NCBI RefSeq assembly: GCF_008830365.1
Contig: NZ_WBKI01000003.1
Location: forward strand, 1-64,000
Direction of reading: 5' to 3'
DNA from: Serratia proteamaculans
Lineage (GTDB): Bacteria; Pseudomonadota; Gammaproteobacteria; Enterobacterales; Enterobacteriaceae
Length of the DNA stretch: 64,000 nt
Shown piece after piece: positions 28,645 to 39,492 of the stretch. The position numbers were made by a program, and so were the translations under genes. Numbering within the stretch: position 1 is the stretch's first letter; each line of letters starts with the position of its first letter. A model generated the notes under the pieces. It worked only from the letters and a program-made list of their open reading frames with translations. It ran no database searches and was not told where the DNA came from.

Positions 28645-30039
28645 GTGAAAAAAACGTTAGGCGTCTTCTTTCCGTTGTATACCACCACCCTGCTCATGCT
28701 GCTGGGTTCAGGGTTGCTCACCACTTACGTCTCCCTGCGTTTAACCTCTATCCACGTGACCGGTGCGCTGATCGGCGCCATTATCGCCGCCAACTACATC
28801 GGTCTGGTGATCGGCGGCAAAGTCGGTCATTTTCTGATTGCCCGCGTCGGCCATATCCGCGCCTACGTTTCCTGCGCCGGTATTATCACCGCCGCGGTGT
28901 TGGGGCATGGCCTGACGGAATATATTCCCGTGTGGGTGGTGCTGCGGCTGATTATCGGCATGTGCATGATGTGTCAATTCATGGTGCTGGAAAGCTGGCT
29001 GAACGATCAGGCGGAATCCAATCAGCGCGGAACGGTTTTCGGCTTTTATATGGCGGCCACCTATCTGGGTATGTCATTGGGTCAGGTGGTGTTAATGCTG
29101 CAAAGCAATCTCGGCATTACCACCCTGCTGGTGATCGCCCTGTGCTTTGCACTCTGCCTGGTACCTATCGCCCTCACCACCCGCACCAATGCACGCCATA
29201 TGTCACCGGCTCCAATGGAACTGCGCTATTTTATCGGGGCCATTCCCAAGGTGCTGGCCACCACGCTGGTGATCGGCATGGTGGTGGGATCTTTCTATGG
29301 GCTGGCACCGGTATACGCGAGCCTGCAATCGCTGACTACTCAGCAGACCGGCTTGTTTATGGCGATAGCCATCTTCGCCGGGCTGGTAGCGCAGTTCCCG
29401 CTTAGTTGGCTGTCAGACCGCTACAACCGCACACTACTGATGCGCATCAACGCCATTTTATTGATCGTCGCCGCCCTGCCGCTGGCGCTGGTGCCGCACA
29501 TTGATTTTCCGGTGTTGCTGGTGGTGGGCTTTATCGTCAGCATGCTGCAGTTCACGCTATATCCGCTGGTGGTCGCCCTGGCGAACGATTTGATTGAACC
29601 GGAACGACGCGTATCCCTGGCCGCCTGTTTGCTGATGGCCTTCGGCGTCGGTGCCAGTATCGGCCCATTGGCGGTCGGCTCGCTGATTGAGCCACTGGGC
29701 GGCAATATTCTGTATGCCTTCTTCTCGCTTTGCGGCCTGCTGCTGGTAGGCTTCAGTCGGACGGTAAAACAGGACGAATCGCAGTTTGTGCAGGATGCGC
29801 CCTTACCGCATATTCCCCTGCCGGACAGCCTGACCAGTTCCCCGCTTTCTCCGGCGCTGAACCCAACCTTCGATGAACAGATCATCCATGACACCATGCC
29901 GCCGCCGGAAGCGGCACCGGATCCGGTCGAGCCACAGACCAGTGAAACGTCGGGGGAAGAAGACAAAGAGACACCGGTCCCGCAGGGCGCCGATCCTGAT
30001 GAGGATACCGGGCTGAAAAAAGCCCACTCGATGCTTTAA
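28645..30039 (+). CDS. MFS transporter, YcaD-like, with long acidic/Pro-rich tail
   Basis: 464 aa. Twelve hydrophobic segments within about residues 1-380 and the MFS motif A variant WLSDRYNRTLLMR. The family resembles YcaD, a putative transporter without a known substrate. The C-terminal 80 residues are hydrophilic, Pro/Glu/Asp-rich (VEPQTSETSGEEDKETPVPQ) and unlike the family core. The start is GTG at 28645, preceded by a purine-rich AGGATGATAGA. A tiny ORF ATG-ATA-GAG-TGA (28637-28648) overlaps this start. Confidence 0.8.
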   Translation: MKKTLGVFFPLYTTTLLMLLGSGLLTTYVSLRLTSIHVTGALIGAIIAANYIGLVIGGKVGHFLIARVGHIRAYVSCAGIITAAVLGHGLTEYIPVWVVLRLIIGMCMMCQFMVLESWLNDQAESNQRGTVFGFYMAATYLGMSLGQVVLMLQSNLGITTLLVIALCFALCLVPIALTTRTNARHMSPAPMELRYFIGAIPKVLATTLVIGMVVGSFYGLAPVYASLQSLTTQQTGLFMAIAIFAGLVAQFPLSWLSDRYNRTLLMRINAILLIVAALPLALVPHIDFPVLLVVGFIVSMLQFTLYPLVVALANDLIEPERRVSLAACLLMAFGVGASIGPLAVGSLIEPLGGNILYAFFSLCGLLLVGFSRTVKQDESQFVQDAPLPHIPLPDSLTSSPLSPALNPTFDEQIIHDTMPPPEAAPDPVEPQTSETSGEEDKETPVPQGADPDEDTGLKKAHSML

Positions 30040-30072
30040 GCGGGCCATTTTTATGATGCTACGTCGGGGTCT

Positions 30073-30834
30073 TCACAAATCCAGGAAGGATCCCAGACGG
30101 TAGCCGCGCTCCGCAATCATGTTTTTAATGCCTGGCGATGTCAAAACATCCACTTCGGCCAGGCGCGGGTAGCAATACTTGCTCGCCAATATCGTCTTAT
30201 CCAAAAACGCCGGGTGACACATCATCTCCACCGACTGGGCACCGCGTTGATCGGTGCGCTCAAGCACCTGTAAAAACAGCGCCTCGGATATCTCCTCACC
30301 ATAAAAGCCCGCATCAAACCACTCGGTGCTGCGACCATAGCGCAGTGGAATGTCTTGCCGTGCGACTTCTTCGCGGCCGATGCGCAGCGGGATGGATTTG
30401 GTCTGGGCAAAGGCCTCCACCAGCGGAAAAATCTGCGGCAGCATGTGCACGTGATGGTGACTGTCGATATGCGTCGGTGCTTTACCAAACACGGCCACAA
30501 ATTTGTCGTATTGGCTCACCAACTCATCGTGGATTTCGTCCAGGTCTAACAGCGCAGATTCCGCGCGTTCCCATAACCACTTGCCCAATTCCCCACGCTC
30601 ATTGACCAGCGACGGCATGGCGGTCAGGGGATGCCCGTGGGTCAGTACAAAGTGCAGGCCAATCTGCAGCCCAGGATAAAGCTGGCTGAGCCTGGCCGCA
30701 TGGTGGGCATCCGCGCTATTGACCATGGCCGTGGTCGAAGAAACAACTCCAGAGTGAAACGCCTCGATAACGCCGTAGTTCTGGCCCTTGCTCAGGCCAA
30801 AATCGTCGGCATTCACTATCAGTAACTTGTCCAT
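30073..30834 (-). CDS. chbG: Chitooligosaccharide deacetylase ChbG (YdjC family)
   Basis: 253 aa from ATG 30834 ([21 protein letters not shown]); a start nine bases upstream at 30843 has a weaker Shine-Dalgarno. It removes an N-acetyl group from chitobiose-6-phosphate, needed for growth on chitobiose/chitotriose in E. coli. NADDFG holds the metal-binding Asp pair and SHHHVH the zinc His residues. It is the last gene of the chb operon and is separated from chbR by about 150 bp with a GGGAAT...ATTCCC hairpin at about 30865-30900. Confidence 0.95.
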   Translation of the reverse strand: MDKLLIVNADDFGLSKGQNYGVIEAFHSGVVSSTTAMVNSADAHHAARLSQLYPGLQIGLHFVLTHGHPLTAMPSLVNERGELGKWLWERAESALLDLDEIHDELVSQYDKFVAVFGKAPTHIDSHHHVHMLPQIFPLVEAFAQTKSIPLRIGREEVARQDIPLRYGRSTEWFDAGFYGEEISEALFLQVLERTDQRGAQSVEMMCHPAFLDKTILASKYCYPRLAEVDVLTSPGIKNMIAERGYRLGSFLDL

Positions 30835-30988
30835 TTTTGGCATCCATTTAACAAATTTTTGGCAAGGGAATACCGTCCGTCAGGTACGGCAATTCCCCTT
30901 CGCTTAAGCAAAGAAATTTATCGCATCAGGCTATTGGCGGCCTGAAAGGCATTCGGAATATCGGCGTTAATGCTTATCGGGAGCGGCC

Positions 30989-31852
30989 CTAAATAGGGCC
31001 GTAGAACTTTTTTCGGTAATTACCCGGCGTCACTTCAGTGAGTCTCTTAAAGTTTTTAATAAACAGGCTCACGTCACCATAGCCCGAGTCAAAGGCAATA
31101 TCCGAGACCGAATAGTTGGTGACCTCAAGCTGGGTTTTGGCGAAGTTGATGCGGATTTCATTGATCACCTGCATCGGGGTTTTATGGTAATAACGCCGCA
31201 TTGCCCGGGTCAGGTACTCCTGCGTTTTCCCCGACAGCTCAACCATATTGAGCAATGCCTTTTCACCAAACATCGCCTTATCATGCATACCCGCCAGGGT
31301 GTTCTTCAGCCACTGAGGTATGTCATCCCCCTCACCACTCTCTTCCTTATAATGACGAATGCGGCTGATGATATAAAAGGTCAGCGTTTCCAGAAACTCG
31401 GCAAAATCATCCTCACGAAACTGCGGTGAACTGACCACCGACTCGATATAAGCCAGGAACTCATTCTTCAGGCTATAGGCCTGAGAGGCGACAAAACAAC
31501 GAGGTAACTGCTGCAAATAGTTCTCTTCAAAGAAAACCTTGCCGACCGCCACGTTAAAGATTTTCGCGGCGCCGAACTCATAGAAGCTTTGGTGATGCGA
31601 ACCAATGGGGATAAACACAAAATCCCCCCGCTCCAGCAGCACCCGCTTGCCGTTAATCTCCTGATAGCATTTGCCGCTCAGGACGATGGTGAATTCGTAA
31701 TAGTCATGCTGATGCAGCCCGGTGGCGCTCTCTACCTTGTTATAGATAAACAGATGGAAATCTTTGCAGTTAAAAAAATCCTGCTCCCGAATCAGCTTAA
31801 CGTCGTTCGCATTCAGCGAAACCAGGTTCTCAGACACCGCGCGCGCTCCCAT
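30989..31852 (-). CDS. chbR: AraC-family regulator ChbR of the chitobiose operon
   Basis: 287 aa. An N-terminal cupin-like ligand domain ([16 protein letters not shown]) and a C-terminal AraC HTH pair ([35 protein letters not shown]). It overlaps the preceding glycosidase stop by one base. In E. coli ChbR represses without inducer and activates with chitobiose, together with NagC and CRP. The GGCCCTATTTAGGGCC palindrome at its stop (30985-31000) can be a terminator stem. Confidence 0.92.
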   Translation of the reverse strand: MGARAVSENLVSLNANDVKLIREQDFFNCKDFHLFIYNKVESATGLHQHDYYEFTIVLSGKCYQEINGKRVLLERGDFVFIPIGSHHQSFYEFGAAKIFNVAVGKVFFEENYLQQLPRCFVASQAYSLKNEFLAYIESVVSSPQFREDDFAEFLETLTFYIISRIRHYKEESGEGDDIPQWLKNTLAGMHDKAMFGEKALLNMVELSGKTQEYLTRAMRRYYHKTPMQVINEIRINFAKTQLEVTNYSVSDIAFDSGYGDVSLFIKNFKRLTEVTPGNYRKKFYGPI

Positions 31853-33237
31853 TAGTCAAAGCCGTTTTGTCTGGCCGTCTCAGCAAACCAATAGCCGCTC
31901 TTTTTGATCGTGCGCCGTTGGCTTTCCCGCTCCAGCCGAACCAAACCGTAGCGATTCTTGTAGGCATTAAGCCAGGACCAGCAGTCAATAAAGGTCCATA
32001 GATGGTAGCCTTTACAGTTAGCCCCCTCGGACAACGCCTGATGCAGCCATTTCAGGTGGTCGCGAATGAAGTCGATGCGATAATCATCCTCTACCCGCCC
32101 ACTGGCACCAATAAAGGCCTCTTCACCCTCTACACCCATGCCATTTTCTGAAATATAGCAGGGAATATTGCCGTAGTTCTCCTTCAGGTCCATCAGGATG
32201 TCATACAGGCCTTTTTCATAGATTTCCCAGCCGCGGTGCGGGTTAATCTTGCGGCCCGGCATCTCGTAAAAGCTGAACAAATCGTCCGGCATCGTCACCG
32301 GGTCACTGGCCTGATAGCCGGACTTGGCTTTAACTCTGCGCGGTTGATAGTAATTGACGCCCAGAATATCCACCACCCCATCGGCAATCAGTTGCGCGTC
32401 TTCCGGCGCTGTCTGCGGCAACAAATCATTGGCCCGCAGTAAATTCACCAGATCTTCCGGATAGCGCCCTTTGGTCACCGGATCGAGGAAGCTTTTATTC
32501 AACAGCAGATCCGCATAGTGGGCGGCGATGCGATCTTCCTGGCTGTCCGAACGCGGATAAGTCGGGCTCAAGTTCAGGATAATCCCTATGCTGCCCTGAT
32601 CCCCCAGCGCTCTGAATTCGTTCACCGCTTTGGCATGGGCCAAAACGCTGTGGTAAGCCACCGCGATCGCCCTTTTGAAATCAACCACACAAGGATAATG
32701 CAGGTCATTCAGATACCCGGCTTCGACCGGGACAATCGGCTCATTGAAGGTGAACCAATGGCTGACTCTGTCGCCGAACAGGCTGAAACAGGTTTTGGCA
32801 TAGCGGGCGTAGGCTTCAACCACCGTCCGGCTTTCCCAGCCACCCTGTTGCTGCATGCACAGCGGCATATCGAAATGGTAAAGGTTGATAAATGGCGTGA
32901 TGCCCTGGGCTAACAGGCTGTCGATCATCGCATTATAGAAAGCGACCGCTTTCGGGTTCACTTCGCCATCCCCTTGCGGGATCAACCGCGACCAGGAGAT
33001 GGAAGTTCTGAAGCTGTTATGGCCGAGGGTCTTTAACAGCAGGACATCTTGCTGGAAATGGTCATAAAAGGTGGAGGTCTCGGACGGGCCAACCTGATGA
33101 TGAAAGCGTTCTGGCGCAATCTCATACCAGTAATCGAAGATGTTCTGGCTTTTGCCATCCCGGGCTGCTGCCCCTTCCGACTGCGGCGCAGAGGTGGCAC
33201 TTCCCCACCAGAAATCGTCAGCAAATTGATATTTCAT
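31852..33237 (-). CDS. bglA: GH1 6-phospho-beta-glucosidase of the chb operon
   Basis: 461 aa glycoside hydrolase family 1. The acid/base Glu166 lies in TFNEP and the nucleophile Glu364 in SENG. It occupies the place where E. coli has the GH4 enzyme ChbF. The substrate, presumably N,N'-diacetylchitobiose-6-phosphate or a related beta-glucoside phosphate, is inferred from operon context and GH1 membership. Gene symbol follows the Serratia chb literature as remembered. Confidence 0.85.
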   Translation of the reverse strand: MKYQFADDFWWGSATSAPQSEGAAARDGKSQNIFDYWYEIAPERFHHQVGPSETSTFYDHFQQDVLLLKTLGHNSFRTSISWSRLIPQGDGEVNPKAVAFYNAMIDSLLAQGITPFINLYHFDMPLCMQQQGGWESRTVVEAYARYAKTCFSLFGDRVSHWFTFNEPIVPVEAGYLNDLHYPCVVDFKRAIAVAYHSVLAHAKAVNEFRALGDQGSIGIILNLSPTYPRSDSQEDRIAAHYADLLLNKSFLDPVTKGRYPEDLVNLLRANDLLPQTAPEDAQLIADGVVDILGVNYYQPRRVKAKSGYQASDPVTMPDDLFSFYEMPGRKINPHRGWEIYEKGLYDILMDLKENYGNIPCYISENGMGVEGEEAFIGASGRVEDDYRIDFIRDHLKWLHQALSEGANCKGYHLWTFIDCWSWLNAYKNRYGLVRLERESQRRTIKKSGYWFAETARQNGFD

Positions 33238-33285
33238 CCGAAGGCTCCCTAAAACCGGGGCAGCAAGCGCTGCCCCAGACTGCAG

Positions 33286-34647
33286 TTAGAATTTCAACGC
33301 TTTGGCGATGTCTTCTTCGCTTTCCGTTGCCTGATCAATCTGGCTCTGCGCCTTGTTGGAGATCATCACAAACGGCAGGTAAATCAAGGTCGCGACGCCC
33401 AGGTTGAAGAAGCTCAGCAACATGGCGACGATACTGCCGTTAGTGTTGAAGAACGCCCCCAGCCCCACCGGCATGGTCCAGGGTGCAATGTTGGTGATTG
33501 GCGGGATCAGCCCGGTGTAATAAGCCACCGTGGTGATGATCGTCAGCACCGGCTGAACCAGGATAAAGGGAATAAACATCACCGGGTTCATAATCACCGG
33601 CAGACCGAAAAGAATAGGTTCGTTGATCTGGAAGATACCCGATGGCGTCGCCAGCTTGGCAACCTGACGATAATCTTCGCGGCGTGAAGCGATAAAGATG
33701 GCAATGATCAGCCCCAGCGTCGACCCCGTCCCACCCAGATAGATGTAGGAGTCAACAAACGGCTTCGCCCACATGTGGAACTCTTTACCAGCAGCCACCG
33801 CGGCTTCGACAGAACCATACTTGTTGTACAGCTCTACGTTCTCCAGCGCGAATGGTGTCATGATGCCGCTGTCCAGCGCGGCCAGTGCCATCGAACCATG
33901 CACCCCAAAGAACCACAGCAGTGAGGAGAACATCACATACACCCAGCCCACTACGCTGCCCATTTTCGCCAGCGGTGCCGAGATGCTGTCCATAATGATC
34001 TGGTGGAAGTTGGTTCCCCACAGCGTCAGGCAATAGGCCAGTACGCCCATGATCGACAGGATAAGAAAGCCGGGGATCAGGGCCGAGAACGAACGTGACA
34101 CTGAAGAAGGTACGCTGTCCGGCAGGCTGATCACCCAGTTGCGGCGCACCACAAAGGTAAACATCTCTGCCACCACCAGGCCGATCACCATACCGGAAAT
34201 GATGTTGGCACCACCCAGCCAGTTAGCGCCAACGGCATAGGCCTCACCGACGCTGAACGGGGTCACCGTCATAAAGGCGGCAACCGCCAGCAGAGCCGCG
34301 GCCAGTGGGTCGACCTTGCGCTCTTCAGCTAAAGCCATGCTGATAAAGAAGGGCGTCATCAGGGACATAATCCCCAGGGTGCCGTTATAAACGCTGCCAC
34401 CGATGGCCTTCAGGCCATTCAGCGTCTCAATGGTGGACGCATCCAGTCGCACCCCCATTGAAAAGAAGAACGAGCCTTCACCGAAGCTGAGGAACACGTT
34501 GTTGATCAGCACGAACATCGCCCCGGTCAACGTCAGCGGCATTAATCGAATGAACCCGTTTTTGATGGCATTAACATGGGGCTGTTTACCAATTTTCACA
34601 GCAAAAGGCAGTATGACCTTTTCCAACGAGGCAATTAACGTATTCAC
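33286..34647 (-). CDS. chbC: PTS system chitobiose/cellobiose-type EIIC component
   Basis: 453 aa membrane permease of the lactose/cellobiose (LCT) PTS family, with about ten hydrophobic segments and the EIIC domain blocks [21 protein letters not shown] and [15 protein letters not shown]. It translocates and couples to EIIB. It follows chbB by 11 bp. Confidence 0.94.
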   Translation of the reverse strand: MNTLIASLEKVILPFAVKIGKQPHVNAIKNGFIRLMPLTLTGAMFVLINNVFLSFGEGSFFFSMGVRLDASTIETLNGLKAIGGSVYNGTLGIMSLMTPFFISMALAEERKVDPLAAALLAVAAFMTVTPFSVGEAYAVGANWLGGANIISGMVIGLVVAEMFTFVVRRNWVISLPDSVPSSVSRSFSALIPGFLILSIMGVLAYCLTLWGTNFHQIIMDSISAPLAKMGSVVGWVYVMFSSLLWFFGVHGSMALAALDSGIMTPFALENVELYNKYGSVEAAVAAGKEFHMWAKPFVDSYIYLGGTGSTLGLIIAIFIASRREDYRQVAKLATPSGIFQINEPILFGLPVIMNPVMFIPFILVQPVLTIITTVAYYTGLIPPITNIAPWTMPVGLGAFFNTNGSIVAMLLSFFNLGVATLIYLPFVMISNKAQSQIDQATESEEDIAKALKF

Positions 34648-34658
34648 GGCAGACCCCT

Positions 34659-34976
34659 TTATTGGTTAGCTTTTTTTATAGTGGCGACTGCGGCCTTCAA
34701 TACCCCAAGGCCATCGAGCTTGCCGTATAAAGCGGAGTCGATCACTTCGACGGGCTTATTGGGCAGCTGCTTCTGTACTTCGGCCAGCGTGTAAGCAATC
34801 TGTGGTCCCAGCAGGATCAAATCTGCCTCAGCGCCCTTTTCTGCTGCCAACGCCTCTGGATAAGCGGCAATGATTACCGGCACTTCGTACTTCTCGGCTT
34901 GCGCTTTCATTTTGGAAACCAGCAGGGAAGTCGACATACCGGCAGAACAAAACAGATAGATTTTTTTCTTTTCCAT
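34659..34976 (-). CDS. chbB: PTS system chitobiose EIIB component
   Basis: 105 aa from ATG 34976 ([19 protein letters not shown]), with TTGAGGGATTG upstream. Cys10 is the expected phosphorylated residue. Very similar to E. coli ChbB (106 aa). The frame is open upstream to about 35135 but without a recognisable start. There is no ChbA (EIIA) gene anywhere in this operon. Confidence 0.96.
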   Translation of the reverse strand: MEKKKIYLFCSAGMSTSLLVSKMKAQAEKYEVPVIIAAYPEALAAEKGAEADLILLGPQIAYTLAEVQKQLPNKPVEVIDSALYGKLDGLGVLKAAVATIKKANQ

Positions 34977-35197
34977 ACCCAATCCCTCAAGATAATCAAA
35001 AAAGCCCCGTGTCATTTGTTTGCCAGATGCAATAGCCATTGCCTCACGCACATTCCTTATGAAAATTTCCGTCACTTTGCCCTGGTTGCAGACAGTATAC
35101 GGAGGCATTGCAGCGGATCGGTAAGCCATCAGCATAGAGAACCGTCTCTGCTTGACCTGTCTGATTGACCCTCTTCACATTTCACATAAAAAAATAG

Positions 35198-35213
35198 TGT
35201 GATCGACGTCGCA
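35198..35213. promoter_or_regulatory. Putative CRP site upstream of chbB
   Basis: TGTGA-N6-TCGCA, nine of ten core bases matching TGTGA-N6-TCACA. It lies about 220 bp ahead of chbB, an operon expected to be under CRP. Distance and promoter are unverified. Confidence 0.45.
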
Positions 35214-35697
35214 AATAACTTTAAATTACTGAATAAATCCGATAATAATAACTAAAAAACAATTATAAACAATAAGTTATAAACATGCAGAGTATTTATG
35301 GATTATTCGACGCGCAGGTCCAGCCATCGCTCGATAGATGAGCAAAAAATCGTTCGCCCTTGATTAGAACACTTCAGCAAGATATGACGATCCTGCGGGT
35401 GGAAAAGAAGTGGTAAATGGAAGGAGTTTTGGGGCCAGGCTTTGACAGGTCAGGCTCAGTAAGGACTGGGTTACTCTTCGGGACAGATCGCCTGATTGGA
35501 GTAACACATTACTTTGATTGCCCACTAATGACATCTGCAATGCAGAGCTGTATCCCCCAAGATTAACCTGTGCAACGCTCTCCCCTGCCTTACAAATCGA
35601 CTTTGCGTAAAGCTTCCCATTTTTACCTGTGACAGCCGATTGCCCGCTGGGCTAGTATAGCGGCAGTATTAAGGGCTTATTGATCCTTACCGCCGTC

Positions 35698-35726
35698 AAC
35701 CACAGCTCTATCGAGTGGTTTTTTTG
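35698..35726 (+). terminator. Terminator-like hairpin before mutS
   Basis: AACCAC (35698-35703) and GTGGTT (35715-35720) pair around CTC/GAG, followed by seven T. It lies 80 bp ahead of mutS, so it terminates a short upstream transcript or attenuates mutS. Confidence 0.5.
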
Positions 35727-35804
35727 TGCCGCGGCGTGAACCTTAGTGACGACAATCAACATCACAACCAACTTTAAATTCAATGGATTGGAAACAGTAA
35801 TCTT

Positions 35805-38360
35805 ATGAATAGTACCGATAAGCTCGATTCACATACGCCGATGATGCAGCAGTACCTGCGCCTTAAGGCCCAGCATCCCGAGATCCTGCTGTTCTACCGC
35901 ATGGGCGACTTTTACGAGCTGTTCTATGACGATGCCAAACGCGCTTCCCAACTGCTGGATATCTCGCTGACCAAACGCGGTGCCTCAGCAGGGGAACCTA
36001 TCCCAATGGCCGGCGTACCCCACCACGCGGTAGAGAACTATCTGGCCAAGCTGGTGCAGCTCGGTGAATCTGTCGCCCTGTGTGAACAAATCGGCGATCC
36101 CGCCACCAGTAAAGGTCCGGTGGAGCGCAAAGTGGTGCGTATCGTCACGCCAGGCACCATCACCGACGAAGCGCTGTTGCAAGAACGTCAGGATAACCTG
36201 CTGGCGGCCATCTGGCAGGACGCGCGCGGCTTTGGCTACGCCACGCTGGACATCAGCTCCGGTCGTTTCCGCGTTGCCGAACCGGCAGATATCGAAACCA
36301 TGGCGGCAGAGTTGCAGCGTACCAATCCCGCCGAGTTGCTGTACCCCGAAACCTTTGAACAGATGTCGCTAATTGAACAGCGCCACGGCCTGCGCCGTCG
36401 TCCACTGTGGGAATTTGAACCTGAAACGGCACGCCAGCAGCTTAATCTGCAGTTCGGCACCCGCGATCTCACCGGTTTCGGCGTTGAACAGGCTCATCAA
36501 GCGCTGCGCGCTGCCGGTTGTCTGTTGCAGTACGTTAAAGATACCCAACGTACCTCATTACCGCATATCCGCGGGATCACCATGGAGCGCCAACAGGACG
36601 GCATTATCATGGATGCCGCCACGCGGCGTAACCTTGAACTGACTCAGAACCTGTCCGGCGGCAGCGAAAATACTCTGGCGGCGATCCTCGACTGTAGCGT
36701 GACGGCGATGGGCAGCCGCATGCTTAAGCGCTGGCTGCACATGCCCACCCGCGACATCAAGGTGCTAAATAACCGCCAGCAGGCAATTGGCTCCCTGCAG
36801 GATCTTTATGCCGATTTGCAGCCTTCGCTGCGCCAGGTCGGCGACCTGGAACGCATTCTGGCCCGTTTGGCGTTGCGCAGTGCCCGCCCACGCGATCTGG
36901 CGCGTATGCGTCATGCTTTCCAACAATTGCCGGATATCCATGCGTTGCTAAAAGGGGTAGAAACCCCCTATGTGCAACAGTTGCTGTCACAGGTCGGTCA
37001 GTTTGATGAACTACAGGATTTGCTGGAACGCGCAGTGGTTGAAGCCCCCCCGGTGCTGGTACGTGACGGCGGCGTGATCGCTCCCGGCTACAACAGCGAA
37101 CTGGATGAATGGCGCGCGCTGGCCGATGGTGCCACCGACTATCTCGACCGTCTTGAGATCCGCGAGCGTGAAAAGCTGGGGCTGGATACGCTGAAGGTGG
37201 GCTTCAATGGCGTGCATGGTTATTACATCCAGGTCAGCCGCGGACAAAGCCATCTGGTGCCGATCCACTACGTGCGCCGCCAGACGCTGAAAAATGCCGA
37301 ACGTTACATCATTCCAGAACTGAAAGAATATGAAGACAAGGTGCTGACCTCCAAAGGGAAAGCGCTGGCGATCGAGAAAGGGCTGTACGAAGAGCTGTTC
37401 GACCTGTTGCTGCCGCACCTGGGTGAATTGCAACAAAGCGCCGGTGCGCTGGCCGAACTGGACGTGCTGGCCAACCTGTCTGAACGTGCAGAGACGCTGA
37501 ACTACGCCTGCCCGACCATGAGCGAGCAACCCGGCGTGCGCATCACCGAAGGCCGCCACCCGGTCGTCGAGCAGGTGCTGAGCGAGCCGTTTATTTCCAA
37601 CCCGCTGTCGCTGTCACCTCAGCGTCGGATGTTGATCATTACCGGCCCAAATATGGGCGGTAAAAGTACCTATATGCGCCAAACGGCGCTGATCGTGCTG
37701 ATGGCACACATCGGCAGTTATGTGCCGGCGAGCAAGGCGGTCATCGGTCCGGTAGATCGCATCTTTACCCGCGTGGGCGCAGCGGACGATCTGGCCTCCG
37801 GGCGTTCTACCTTTATGGTGGAGATGACCGAAACCGCCAATATCCTGCATAACGCCACCGAAAACAGCCTGGTGCTGATGGATGAAATTGGCCGCGGTAC
37901 ATCAACTTATGACGGTTTATCCCTGGCCTGGGCCTGCGCCGAGAACCTGGCCAGCCGCATTAAAGCCATGACGCTGTTCGCCACCCATTACTTTGAGCTC
38001 ACCACCCTGCCGGAAAAAATGGAAGGCGTGGTTAACGTGCATCTGGATGCGCTGGAACACGGCGACACTATCGCCTTTATGCACAGCGTGCAGGACGGCG
38101 CGGCCAGCAAGAGTTATGGTCTGGCGGTTGCTGCACTGGCCGGCGTACCGCGTGAGGTGATCAAGCGCGCGCGCCAGAAGCTGCGTGAACTGGAGGCCAT
38201 TTCCAGCCATACCGCTACCGGTACCGTTGATGCCACCCAGATGACGCTGCTGAATGAGGAAACCTCACCGGCGGTTGAAGCACTCGAGGCGCTGGATCCG
38301 GATTCACTGTCGCCACGTCAGGCGCTGGAGTGGATTTACCGTCTGAAGAATATGGTCTGA
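35805..38360 (+). CDS. mutS: DNA mismatch repair protein MutS
   Basis: 851 aa (E. coli 853). It binds mismatches and small loops and starts MutL/MutH-dependent repair. The mismatch-reading Phe-X-Glu motif is at 36-38 (GDFYELF). A lever/clamp region is followed by the ABC ATPase with Walker [10 protein letters not shown] (about 614-622) and [12 protein letters not shown]. In the operon-free E. coli arrangement it precedes rpoS convergently. Confidence 0.99.
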   Translation: MNSTDKLDSHTPMMQQYLRLKAQHPEILLFYRMGDFYELFYDDAKRASQLLDISLTKRGASAGEPIPMAGVPHHAVENYLAKLVQLGESVALCEQIGDPATSKGPVERKVVRIVTPGTITDEALLQERQDNLLAAIWQDARGFGYATLDISSGRFRVAEPADIETMAAELQRTNPAELLYPETFEQMSLIEQRHGLRRRPLWEFEPETARQQLNLQFGTRDLTGFGVEQAHQALRAAGCLLQYVKDTQRTSLPHIRGITMERQQDGIIMDAATRRNLELTQNLSGGSENTLAAILDCSVTAMGSRMLKRWLHMPTRDIKVLNNRQQAIGSLQDLYADLQPSLRQVGDLERILARLALRSARPRDLARMRHAFQQLPDIHALLKGVETPYVQQLLSQVGQFDELQDLLERAVVEAPPVLVRDGGVIAPGYNSELDEWRALADGATDYLDRLEIREREKLGLDTLKVGFNGVHGYYIQVSRGQSHLVPIHYVRRQTLKNAERYIIPELKEYEDKVLTSKGKALAIEKGLYEELFDLLLPHLGELQQSAGALAELDVLANLSERAETLNYACPTMSEQPGVRITEGRHPVVEQVLSEPFISNPLSLSPQRRMLIITGPNMGGKSTYMRQTALIVLMAHIGSYVPASKAVIGPVDRIFTRVGAADDLASGRSTFMVEMTETANILHNATENSLVLMDEIGRGTSTYDGLSLAWACAENLASRIKAMTLFATHYFELTTLPEKMEGVVNVHLDALEHGDTIAFMHSVQDGAASKSYGLAVAALAGVPREVIKRARQKLRELEAISSHTATGTVDATQMTLLNEETSPAVEALEALDPDSLSPRQALEWIYRLKNMV

Positions 38361-38385
38361 TCCTGCACAAACTGCAGGCATAAAA

Positions 38386-38414
38386 AAACGGTGAGCATGA
38401 TGCTCACCGTTTTT
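38386..38414. terminator. Bidirectional terminator between mutS and rpoS
   Basis: AAACGGTGAGCA (38386-38397) and TGCTCACCGTTT (38401-38412) with a three-base loop and A/T runs on both sides. It lies between the convergent mutS and rpoS. Confidence 0.88.
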
Positions 38415-38440
38415 ATTTTGATGCGATTCAACTGTCGACG

Positions 38441-39439
38441 TTACTCGCGGAACAGTGCCTCAATGCTCAGGCCCTGCATTTGCAGAATTTCACGTAAACG
38501 GCGTAAACCTTCAACCTGGATCTGGCGTACTCGCTCGCGAGTCAGGCCAATTTCACGGCCCACATCTTCAAGCGTTGCCGCTTCGTAGCCCAACAGGCCA
38601 AAGCGACGCGCCAGCACTTCACGCTGTTTGGCGTTCAGTTCGAACAGCCATTTAACGATGCTCTGTTTCATGTCATCGTCTTGCGTGGTGTCTTCCGGTC
38701 CGTTGTCTTTCTCGTCTGCCAGAATATCCAGCAAAGCTTTCTCTGAATCCCCGCCCAACGGCGTATCGACAGAAGTGATACGTTCGTTCAGACGCAGCAT
38801 ACGGCTGACGTCATCGACCGGCTTGTCGAGTTGCTCTGCAATCTCTTCAGCGCTCGGTTCATGATCCAGTTTATGAGAAAGCTCGCGCGCAGTGCGCAAA
38901 TAGACATTCAGTTCTTTAACAATGTGGATAGGCAAGCGGATGGTACGGGTTTGGTTCATGATCGCCCGTTCAATCGTCTGCCGGATCCACCAGGTTGCGT
39001 AAGTCGAGAAACGGAAACCGCGTTCTGGGTCAAACTTTTCCACCGCACGGATCAGACCGAGGTTACCCTCTTCGATCAGATCCAGCAGCGCCAGGCCGCG
39101 ATTGCTGTAACGGCGGGCGATTTTCACCACCAACCGCAGGTTACTTTCAATCATTCGGCGGCGGGACGGCACGTCACCGCGCAGTGCACGCCGCGCAAAA
39201 TAAACTTCTTCCTCTGCGGTCAGCAGCGGAGAATAACCGATTTCGCCAAGATAGAGCTGCGTCGCATCCAATACGCGTTGGGTCACGCCTTGTGACAACA
39301 ACTCTTCTTCCGCTAAATCACTCTCACTGGCCTCTTCTTCAACCAGTGCTTTTTCGTCGAATGATTCCGCTTCCGTTGCGTTCTCGTCGAAATCCGCATC
39401 GTCATGTAACTCGTTAACTTTCAGCGTATTTTGGCTCAT
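38441..39439 (-). CDS. rpoS: RNA polymerase sigma factor RpoS
   Basis: 332 aa (E. coli 330). Stationary-phase/general stress sigma factor. Region 1.2 follows an acidic N-terminus, then region 2 with [40 protein letters not shown], regions 3 and 4 with the C-terminal [31 protein letters not shown]. No truncation is seen. Transcription in E. coli starts mainly inside nlpD, giving a long leader that is a target of DsrA/RprA/ArcZ with Hfq. Confidence 0.99.
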   Translation of the reverse strand: MSQNTLKVNELHDDADFDENATEAESFDEKALVEEEASESDLAEEELLSQGVTQRVLDATQLYLGEIGYSPLLTAEEEVYFARRALRGDVPSRRRMIESNLRLVVKIARRYSNRGLALLDLIEEGNLGLIRAVEKFDPERGFRFSTYATWWIRQTIERAIMNQTRTIRLPIHIVKELNVYLRTARELSHKLDHEPSAEEIAEQLDKPVDDVSRMLRLNERITSVDTPLGGDSEKALLDILADEKDNGPEDTTQDDDMKQSIVKWLFELNAKQREVLARRFGLLGYEAATLEDVGREIGLTRERVRQIQVEGLRRLREILQMQGLSIEALFRE

Positions 39440-39467
39440 ATGCTGCTCCTACCCGTGATACCGCGAG

Positions 39468-39486
39468 CAGAATACAGCGTATTCTG
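39468..39486 (-). promoter_or_regulatory. Leader hairpin between nlpD and rpoS
   Basis: CAGAATAC (39468-39475) and GTATTCTG (39479-39486), perfect 8-bp stem with a three-base loop, about 30 bp upstream of the rpoS start in the untranslated leader. Without a U run it is more likely a leader element than a terminator. Confidence 0.55.
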
Positions 39487-39492
39487 CCCAAT

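Larger units (their letters stand above)
34977..35804. other. Long intergenic region between chbB and mutS
   Basis: About 830 bp. The left part should hold the chb promoter and operators. A candidate small transcript or leader (35628-35727) lies near mutS. Inverted arms GTTACTC (35470-35476) and GAGTAAC (35499-35505) occur between. No protein gene was found. Confidence 0.5.
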
